Origin: Coriolopsis trogii
Taxonomy: Eukaryota > Basidiomycota > Agaricomycetes > Polyporales > Polyporaceae
DNA: 64,000 bases
Direction of reading: 5' to 3'
NCBI GenBank assembly: GCA_020543525.1
Contig: JAHYIO010000033.1
Coordinates: 1,798,001-1,862,000, forward strand
Of the stretch, positions 56,374 through 64,000 are shown one piece after another. The translations under genes were made by a program, and so were the position numbers. How positions within the stretch are numbered: the stretch's first letter is position 1; every line of letters begins with the position of its first letter. The notes beneath the pieces were generated by a model that saw only the letters and a program-made list of their open reading frames with translations, had not been told where the DNA came from and did not search any database.

Positions 56374-57878
56374 ATGTTCTCCATTCGCCTCCCTGTGGAA
56401 GTATGGGAGGTCGTGATCGACTTCGCATGCTCCGACGATAACTATAGGCGATATGACACCTTGCGCGCGTGCGCGCTAACGTGCCGCGCCTGGCTCCCCC
56501 GAAGCAGAGTCAATCTCTTCCGACGGGTCCGCTTCCGCCGACCAAATCAAGTGAATCGACTTCTCCACCTCATATCCGATTACCCCGTCCTTGCGGACAA
56601 CGTGCTCGAGTTGCATGTTACCCCCGCAGAGACACACAAACACGGATGGTTCCCTTTCGCAAACGCGCCCCTCGTACAAAAGCTGAAGAATGTACGAAAG
56701 CTTCGTCTCAGCGAAGTCCAATGGAACGCGCTACCCCCGACTTACTACACGTTCATTGGCAAGTACGCACGAGTGTCGTCCATGGAGTTGGCCAACGTTG
56801 TCTTCCATTCGGCAAGAGATTTTCTACATCTGCTATGGGCTCTCCCGGCGCTCGAGAGGCTCGATTGCGGTCTGAACCACTTCACACAGCCCTGTACACC
56901 CGGGGACTGCGAGAAGCTGATGAGTATACGGAGGCCATCGGCGTGTTCCAGGCTCGTATATCTCTCACTATGGGTGGGTGTTTCTCGTGCATCCAGAAAT
57001 TCAAGCCTGACTTCTGACAACTGCTACAGAGCCTGGATAAGTTCCCCCAGATCCTCCCTGTGTTGACGCGTGCCATCACGGACCTGGTTCTCCACCAGCC
57101 TGACAGCTCCTGGCCGTGGGGTGAGTACGAGTGTAATACGCTTTCTTGTCAAGCCTTATCTTCATCTGTAGAAAGCATATGCGAGGCAGTCGTCGGCTAT
57201 ATACAACTACGTACCGTCACCCTCTCCATCTGTGTCGGTTACGAGAGGATGATCGATAGGATCGGAAAGTTCAACAATTCCGACAACAACGCGCCTGGTT
57301 CAGCGGAGAATCCTAACGAGACGTTCATGGACAGCAAGCAGCGTGTCGTGTCTCTCCTCTCGCACATCCAGTCCCCGACGTTTCACACTTTCTCCCTTCG
57401 CCTCACACCGTCCATCATACAGAACAAGACAGCGCACGGTACACTCCGGTCGCAGTTCACATACTACAGCACGCGCCAACGCGCCATCGCGCTCGTGTTC
57501 GGCCCCGAGCTCAAGGCCGCCTTCGCCTCAGCCAAGTCCCAGGGCGCCGGGCCGCTGTCGCTCCTGCACGTTTACCTCCAAGAGCACGACCTTGCGCACG
57601 ACGCACAGTGGTGGTGCGCGGCGCTTCGCGCCAGTGTCGGTGGCCCGGTGCCTCGGGAGATCCGCGTCGACGTAGATTATTGTGTGTCTTTCTCTGCTCC
57701 TATTCCCAGTGAAGGCGATTACTGACCGTGCCTGGTGGCTGACGCTTGTGACTGCTCGCGTTCTCTCCATCTAGTCTCCCCTTTCGTACCCCGCGGACGA
57801 TTTGATTATAGCGAGCTCTGGCTAGATGATGAGGTTCCCAGCGGGACTGATGAGGTGGTTGAGAATGCGATATTGTAA
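56374..57878 (+). CDS. F-box protein, four exons
   Basis: Exons 56374-56973, 57030-57120, 57172-57681 and 57775-57878 give 434 aa. The N-terminal F-box reads 'IRLPVEVWEVVIDFA...RACALTCRAWLPRSRVNLFR', a form very common in Agaricomycetes. The rest is a leucine-rich, repeat-poor region ('VRKLRLSEVQWNALPP', 'LLHVYLQEHDLAHDAQWW'). I extended the gene past an in-frame stop at 57725 by splicing GTGTGT at 57682 to CTAG at 57774. The last exon then reads 'SPFVPRGRFDYSELWLDD' and ends in TAA, which looks like real coding sequence. Predicted SCF ubiquitin-ligase adaptor of unknown target. It is not an obvious duplicate of the F-box gene at 46.2 kb. Confidence 0.85.
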
Positions 57879-58223
57879 CGCCTGCGCTTGGCTCTCAACG
57901 GGGCAAGTGTTTGGGGCGGACATTGTCTTCGCGTGCATCCTTCATTTTGCTATCGAGTGTAGTTCACCGGATCGAGTTCTGTTCAAGATCTTCTTCCTGT
58001 CTATATACGTCAAGCCACCCCCGACAGCTGGCTACCATGTCTACGCAATGGTGCAGTCATGTGTCTTGGACTAGCTTGCTGGTCGTTGGGTGATGTTCTC
58101 ATCAATATGCATTGTGCTCGAGACTACTGTACGCATGTCGGCAGGATGGAGTCTATTCTCATGGTTGTAGTCTAGTCTGGACGACGTGTGGGCTGACGTG
58201 CACGTCATCGCGGATATGGTTCT
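57879..58223. other. Convergent intergenic region, no gene seen
   Basis: 345 bp between the 3' ends of the F-box gene and the P-loop ATPase gene. No gene was found. Confidence 0.6.
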
Positions 58224-60686
58224 CTATGATGTCGACATTGTCGCAAGATCGAACTGTGCGTAGAAGTTAGCAGGCGAGGAATGTGGGCCAAGAAAGAGAC
58301 GTACCATCAAGATTCGAGTGCGTCCACGGCTATCGAGCTTGTCCAATCTGGCTCGAACACCATCTAGCAGCTCGTCGAAACCTTCTTCTGCTAAAATGTT
58401 TTCCACGGCGTGGAGAATCTTCATGGAGTGTGGGGAGACATCTAAGTTGATCTGGAAATTGACAGCAGTACTAAGCACAGATATACAATCTAGCACCACA
58501 AGCACGCTCACGTCTATCGCTATGATGTTTATTCGACCGAGTTCTAAGACCATTGATGTTAGTAAGGCGATAACATGTAGAATCAGACATTACTTATCAA
58601 GCTTACCGTCGATGAAGTCCGCCCTGTTCATGATCTGTTGACACTCGTACTGAACACGGACAGTCAATGATTTGAGAGGCCTTTCGAAATCTGGTGCACA
58701 TACATAGGAGATGCTCGGCATCGGCAGGTTGTCCAAGTCTTCGAGTGAGGCTGTGCCACGTTCAATCGCATCCCTCACTGCCCGCTCGTCGTCCTTGCGC
58801 TTCCTGACAAATTCGCGTAGAAGGAGCCAGGTACAAGCTGACCGCTTTTGCTCATCTTTGACGTCGTCGTCACAGTCAGGGATAAGACCTATCTGTGCGA
58901 GCAGCCATTTCTTCTCGACTGCGATCAGGGATCTTGCATTCTTGACCATGTCTGTAGATCTCGCGACTCTGGCGAGGTCGGAGGGCCGCCCACCCACAAG
59001 ACGGACAGCTTCTCGCAAATCAGACTCCTCTACCGCCTTGCCATAGGCATACATGCGAATACGCGCAGCGGCATTGAGAGCGTCCTTGTACGGGAGATCA
59101 TAAACGGAGAGAACCTGTTCCGGTCCCAGTCAGGAGGACCGGTATGTATACGTAATGTTGTCCCTTACATGCATCCGACTGTGGTTATGGCCTATAAACC
59201 ATGTACTCAGTAAGTGTACAATCTGCCAACTTATGAGGGACTGACGCATGACAATGTATGGCCAGATCTCGTCGCTTTGAGGGATGAGATATCCAGAATA
59301 TCTCTGGTTCACCAAGTTACCTTACCTGCTGAAGACCATCGTCAAGATGCCTTGTGATTATGCAGTAGTATGTCAGGTTCATTGCAGGTCACTGGCGGTC
59401 ACAGAACGCACCGCTTGCGGCCCACGCCTCCGCCCGTTGTTGTAGTTGTAGCAAGATGTTCTTGCCCTCGTCATTGTGACCGAAGCAGTGCACGTTGTTG
59501 AAAATGAGAACAAGTGGTTTTCCTGTACTTGATGCATAGCGTATGGCGACCTCTTCGAGTTTGTTGAGCGCTGGTCACAGCGAGAGTCTCAGCATCATGA
59601 ATGGCGTGCACGGGTGAATCATCGCCGTATTACCGCGCTCAATGTCCAGTGCAGCCCCTCCTATCGGTCACTTCATTGTTGAGTGGGACAGAGTGGGACA
59701 ATGACACATAACGATACCATATGAAGACTCACTCTCGCGTGGATCTCTCCTGTGGAAAAGGGCAGTCTGTGTGTCCTCGTTGTACTCATAGTTCAAGGTA
59801 TTTCCTAGACGCGAGCGAAAGACCTCCAAATCAGGATGAGCCTCGCATATCGCAACACCGGCCTGTATGGCCTGCATGGCCTCGAGGATCATTGTCGTTT
59901 TACCGGTACCCTGCGCACATATACAAATTGAGCAACTTGCCTCACGTATACGTTGCCACCATGTGCCAACGCACCTTGGGTCCGAGGAAGACAAAATAAG
60001 CACCGACCTCCCTGCCTTGAATTATTCGATCGATGAGCTCCTGTTCCTCGCGCCGCAAGTGTTTGGTCCAATGATCGCCTACATCTCTTACGAGTTCATC
60101 AGCGCTGACGTGATCTTTGTAGGGAGCGGACGTCTCATTGGAGATGCTCGCCAATTTGAGAGCGGGATTGTAATCGGACGTGAATGCTTCCTCCATCTGC
60201 AGAAGGGGAGAAAGATATCACCATCAGTGCAAGGCCGTTATTGGCTCCTCACACATACCTTCCGAAGGACATTCTCCTTGTACCATGCCATGTAAAGGAC
60301 TCCGCCTACAACGACTGACTGTAGAATCAGCATTCAAAATAACGTGGTACGAAATATAGTCATATCGGGTACTGGTCAAGCGGCACCTCGCAATGCCTAA
60401 CCCCCCTATGACGCTACGGACATATTCTGCATGTATCGTGAACCCGAAGATGCTCAAGTAATACTCACGAGCTGCAACACCGAAAATCGTACCCAACACT
60501 GCGTCACGGACGTTGTTGCCTACTCCGCTCCATCCTCGGTTGAATGGTGCCACGAGGGGAACCGTAACTGCCGTACAGAGACAGTGCTCTTTCGAACTCT
60601 GGATAGAGGTATGTCTTCAGACCTGGCTCGGTGATGGCCATAAGATCGATGAGCATCGGTAGACATGTTTCGTCCCCCAAAGACAT
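58224..60686 (-). CDS. Membrane-anchored P-loop ATPase, AAA-like
   Basis: Fourteen minus-strand exons run from 60686 to 58224 (60686-60623, 60567-60469, 60314-60259, 60196-59975, 59910-59733, 59660-59634, 59570-59412, 59350-59326, 59274-59242, 59178-59169, 59114-58607, 58543-58512, 58451-58305, 58253-58224), 529 aa. A transmembrane helix at about 44-66 ('TIFGVAALVVGGVLYMAWY') is followed by a basic segment and a Walker A motif GPKGTGKT at 145-152. The probable Walker B strand 'KPLVLIFNNVH' has Asn where Asp/Glu is usual. The C-terminal helical part contains 'LREAVRLVGGRPSDLARVAR', like a sensor-2 or lid region. It may be an organelle-membrane ATPase of an uncharacterised fungal family. The N-terminal exon is uncertain and could extend upstream. 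Confidence 0.8.
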
Positions 60687-61119
60687 CTTTTGGCCAGGGG
60701 ATGTATAGCGTCGCGATACTAATCCCGGCCACTCGCTGGGCCGATCTGAGGGATTTGAGGTTGATATAACGTGGGGATAAGAGTCGAAACATTCCGTTCA
60801 TAGGTGGCATTGGGCGATTAGACTGGCTTGAGTAGTAGTCGCAGGGAGGATGGTTGTGCGAGAGCCAGAGAGGTTGTCTGTGATAGGGTGCGGCCCTCAA
60901 GGGCACTGGACAAGGTTTACGAAAAGAATCGTAGAGGGAACTGCAACCGCATGGTGGACTACTCGTGCTTTACATGCGTCTTCTCTCAGCATTCATCTGT
61001 CAACATAGGCGCGGTCACGTTGCGACGCAACACTCAATGCGTAATATCGTTGAGTGTAGCCTCGCAACGCTTGACGATATCCCTCCCGCCCTATCCATCC
61101 TTAGTGGGCCTTTTGACAA
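60687..61119. other. 5' flank of the ATPase gene
   Basis: There is no independent gene. Minus-strand frames are open here and one or more missing N-terminal exons of the ATPase, perhaps with a targeting signal, could lie in 60.69-60.91 kb. Confidence 0.4.
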
Positions 61120-61396
61120 AAAGCCGCCATGAGCAAGATAGCCAATTCGGCTCGTGAGGGACGGTTTGAACAGAACACAAGATATTCCTGATTTGATTGA
61201 GCAGCCAGACATGCACTGACGATGGTGACAATGGCCCTTGCGCACTTCGTTCCGTCCTCCACACCTATTGTGACCTTGCAGTCGTGAGGGAGCCGCCCGC
61301 CAACGAGACGGACTACTTACTTGAACGTCTCTGGGGGCGCGCATTCATGCGCACATACATTGCAGCCCTGAGGGCATCCTTATGCAAGAGTACATG
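61120..61396 (-). pseudogene. Fragment of a second copy of the P-loop ATPase gene
   Basis: On the minus strand 'HKDALRAAMYVRMNAR' corresponds to 'YKDALNAAARIRMYAY' of exon 11 of the neighbouring gene. Further on, GTCCGTCTCGTTGGCGGGCGGC aligns base for base with the segment coding for 'VRLVGGR', and GCAAG...GGCTGCTC aligns with the following helix. The frame shifts between these blocks and there is a stop after the first one, so the copy is dead. Only this C-terminal region is recognisable; no Walker A motif was found nearby. It points to an old tandem duplication of the ATPase gene. Confidence 0.7.
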
Positions 61397-62514
61397 ACCA
61401 AGGAGTGCCTGTCAAATGATCAGTGAGGTGTGCTAACAGTTGGCAGCAATGTACCCATCTACCGCTCAAGTTTCCAATTTTCTCTGTATTTGAAGTGAGA
61501 ATAAACCGGGACGGAAGCCACAGGAGAGCTTACATATAGCAAAAGAGAGTTATATGTCATCATCATGAGATAACTTGAAGGTTAGGGCACCTGGGTGGGC
61601 GCACTTATCGCCGACGTTGTGGTTGAGAGTGAGGAACATGAGTAGGCGCCGTGCCCGAATCTTTGCGCGCTCAATTCGTACTTACACTGACCAATCACAA
61701 CACATGATGTTTGCCGAGCTCGACGCCACGGTTGTCGTCTGCAGTCTCAGCCAAGTTCAAGGCTTCACCACCACTACCTCCATGCTATAATCAAGCCCTG
61801 GCCACGGCGATGGTAGTTTCAGGAGGAGAATCGGTGAGTAGTACATGTGACGGCGCGTAAACTGAATATCATCGAACGCAATCTGGATAATGGCTTTTGG
61901 CGTCGCAATAACGTACGAGCAGAGACATGTACAACTCGAGCTCTGTCTTGTAGACTTCGCATCATTGAATAGCCCAATTGCGAATCGTCTAGCAGCGCTC
62001 GTGCACGCGCATTCTGCAGAGCTCGTCTAAAGATGATCGACTTGAGGTGTGGGTCGACGATGCTGTCAAGGTCAATCCGGAGGGGTTCACTGTACCCTGG
62101 AGTATCTGCTCATAAACATGCCTCCTCCACAGAGTTTGGCAATCGACATCAAGCTGATCTACTGGGACAATATATGGACGGTCGAACTATGACGCCATGA
62201 TCGGCGTGGTCGAGTTAGCCACATCGTGTCCTCCGATCATCGTCCCTTCAGCACAATCGCAGTCAGACAAGTCTGCCGCTTGTGGCCAGGAACGCAACAT
62301 CAATAAGGTTACCGCTTACTCTTGTGGCGGCTTGGTCGGCCAACATAAGGGTTCCTTTGTCCACTCACCATACCAAGCTCCGGGTCGCTTTGACATAGGT
62401 CCTTGCGCTTTCGCCGCAATATATTCCTCGTCGCGCTTTGGTATTTGGTATTCGCTCCCTCTCTCCCTCCACAACATTTGCAGCATCTCATTCTGTAACC
62501 ATAGGTCGTTCACC
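61397..62514. other. Intergenic with unassigned coding-like remnants
   Basis: No intact gene. Minus-strand stretches near 62.03-62.17 kb ('VDQLDVDCQTLWRRHVYEQI', then in another frame 'IDLDSIVDPHLKSIIFRRAL') look like protein remnants broken by a frameshift, but the family was not recognised. A short plus-strand frame at 61891-62031 (47 codons from ATG) has no other support. Confidence 0.35.
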
Positions 62515-63225
62515 ATGAGCAAGCCTCACAAGAGCAAGAACAAGGGAACGAAACCAACCCATGACGCAGAGAAACCCCTTCCCAAACCCGAACTGAGCAA
62601 GCGCGACCTTCCTTTCTTGCTGCGTCCGCTCAAGGAGATGCCAAAGAGGCCGCCTGTCGTGCTCCCTCCGAGGGACTTGCTCCGGTGTAGAGGGGTTCCG
62701 CTCAACGAGCTTCTCACCAAGCCGCTCGACGACCTGCGTGCCATCGGATGCTTCGACGAGAACGTATCGACCAAGGGCAGCGAAATGTTCATATACATCG
62801 AGTTGACTATTGCGGTGAGTAGAAGCCACGACTCCATACTCTCGGTCCTCCTAACCGGGCGAGCGAGAGGCGAAGTGGCTGACGGCGTCTTTTGCCAGTG
62901 GCCCGGGCACCATGAGCCCAGGATTGAGGTAAGCACACGGGTGCTCAGCGATGATTGCGTCCTGGTCGCCCAACTCGCTGTTGAAATTGCCAAGAAGTGC
63001 CCGAGGAGAATTGAGGTGAGTGTTCGCAGTCGGTGACCAATGATTGACTTTTGGCTGAGCGTGAACATTCAATAGTATTATGCGAACGAGGGGACCCCTA
63101 AGCAGAAGAAATTGATGGAGCGCGTGTTCCAAATGGATCTCTTGCGTCTTGCTTCGTTCGAATACGTCGAGACCCAACGCGACGGCACGTATCACGCTCT
63201 TGTCGAGTCCACTCTGCTTGTATAG
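62515..63225 (+). CDS. Agaricomycete 'WPG' family protein, unknown function
   Basis: Exons 62515-62814, 62899-63015 and 63076-63225 give 188 aa. The start ATG is preceded by TTCACC. The N-terminus is Lys/Pro-rich. Skipping 84 bp (GTGAGT...GCCAG) joins 'FIYIELTIA' to 'WPGHHEPRIEV', a strand plus WPG-x-x-x motif that I have seen in many uncharacterised Agaricomycete proteins. The last exon ('FQMDLLRLASFEYVETQRDG') would be the C-terminal strand of the same fold. The 84-bp intron is in frame, so a form that keeps it also has an open frame. No catalytic motif is visible and no function can be given. Confidence 0.6.
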
Positions 63226-63632
63226 TTACTCCGTGGAGGACTCCGCGGTCTGTTTAACCATCTCGATCAGTGAGTGGTATAGGAAGATGTTACCTTCAAG
63301 CCAACGTTCACTAGAACATGCACCTGGTGGTCAAGTCAGAATGTCCCACTAGGTACGAGTTTTTGACTCTGTAGAATGACATGTACCGAGCAAAATGCAA
63401 GCGTAGGAATTCCAAAGTTCGAAGCTTCTGGCGATCCCAATTTCATTAGCGCGAGAGTGGTGCATGGTTGGAATGGTTTCAAACAAGGCCTAGGGTGGTC
63501 CCATGGCCACGGGAACATTGACTAACCATGACTTTCTCGGGTGCATGCCAGGATGTAATCACTGCCAGTGGCGCTTCGGGAGTGCCTACCTGTACTTCTG
63601 CAAAAACAAAAACGATGGCGGTTCAAACGCGT
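63226..63632. other. Intergenic, no gene seen
   Basis: This lies between the WPG-family gene and the tRNA gene. No gene was found. Confidence 0.6.
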
Positions 63633-63712
63633 AGGCGCTACCAGGGCTCGAACCTGGGTTTTGGGAATACCGTGATCAGAATCCCAAGTGATAACCACTA
63701 CACTATAGCGCC
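63633..63712 (-). tRNA. tRNA-Gln (CUG anticodon) with an 8-nt intron
   Basis: Read on the minus strand, the cloverleaf closes well: acceptor GGCGCTA with TAGCGCC, D arm GTGTAGTGGTTATCAC, anticodon stem TGGGA with TCCCA, and T arm CCAGG-TTCGAGC-CCTGG. The discriminator base is T (U). The loop between the anticodon stem halves is 15 nt, TTCTGA plus 8 nt plus T, which fits anticodon CTG at 34-36 and an intron at the canonical 37/38 position. The D arm and first 25 bases match fungal tRNA-Gln. The mature form would have 72 nt before CCA. Confidence 0.9.
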
Positions 63713-64000
63713 GCCGAGGCGAAAATCTGCCACAAGCATCTCAACGGACAGTAGGGAGGATTCATCGTCAGATCACTTCGTGAGTTCGAGTAAGGCTACT
63801 GCAAGTACAGTTCACAGTACAACAACACTACAACTGATACAAAGCTACTGTCCTCATCACCAGTCGCGGCTTCGTACATCAATTGCAGACGGCGCGCATT
63901 GTACCATCGTGAACCCAATCGAAGCCTCGGAATCACTGTCTGCAGTCGTACCGCGGAGTGCGGTCGTGATTCGCTTCCATACACCAACCACTGCGCGGCG

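Noticed and set aside
62929..62994. Second in-frame intron (GTAAGC...CCAAG) in the WPG-family gene
   Set aside because: Removing it would delete 'VAQLAVEIAKKC', which looks like part of the family fold; I left it in the coding sequence.

Overview
The window reads as nuclear DNA of a filamentous basidiomycete, most likely an Agaricomycete. Genes have many short introns (mostly 45-70 bp) with GT(A/G)(A/C/G)G-type donors. The gene set is typical of such fungi: BTB and F-box proteins, a velvet factor, CE16/GDSL acetylesterases, small secreted proteins and a 'WPG' family protein. Gene density is high in the right half and low in the left half. I spliced the genes by hand; for each complete model the exon lengths sum to a multiple of three and intron phases agree. 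No sequence search was run, so family names rest on recognised motifs.

Layout. 1-4.4 kb: C-terminal part of an unknown protein, a BTB/POZ protein and a peroxisomal-type 3-ketoacyl-CoA thiolase. 4.8-6.2 kb: a decayed alpha/beta hydrolase (TAP-like family) on the minus strand. 6.5-11.1 kb: three tandem secreted GDSL/SGNH esterases with the same five-exon structure, each 315 aa. 11.1-32.9 kb: a 22-kb stretch whose only convincing gene is a GATA zinc-finger factor (21.7-23.5 kb, minus), flanked by about 10.6 kb and 9.4 kb without a recognisable intact gene. 32.9-39.5 kb: a short Rqt4/TRIP4-type zinc-finger protein and a long coiled-coil protein with one 699-bp intron. 40.3-42.9 kb: a 1.3-kb tandem duplication carrying a small secreted protein gene; one copy is intact, the other has lost its start codon and a cysteine. 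43.4-44.8 kb: a six-exon velvet regulator. 46.2-64 kb: F-box protein, PX-domain protein, the SEA/GATOR2 subunit Rtc1/WDR24 (13 exons), the SAGA subunit Sgf73, a second F-box protein, a membrane-anchored P-loop ATPase (14 exons) with a decayed relative beside it, an Agaricomycete family protein and a split tRNA-Gln(CUG).

Functional picture. The locus is mixed and not an obvious biosynthetic cluster. It combines housekeeping and regulatory genes (TORC1 signalling, SAGA, ribosome quality control, beta-oxidation, velvet and GATA regulators) with fast-changing secreted families (esterases, small secreted proteins, lost hydrolase). The clearest evolutionary signals are tandem duplication followed by decay, the two deserts around the GATA gene, and the expanded intron of the coiled-coil gene.
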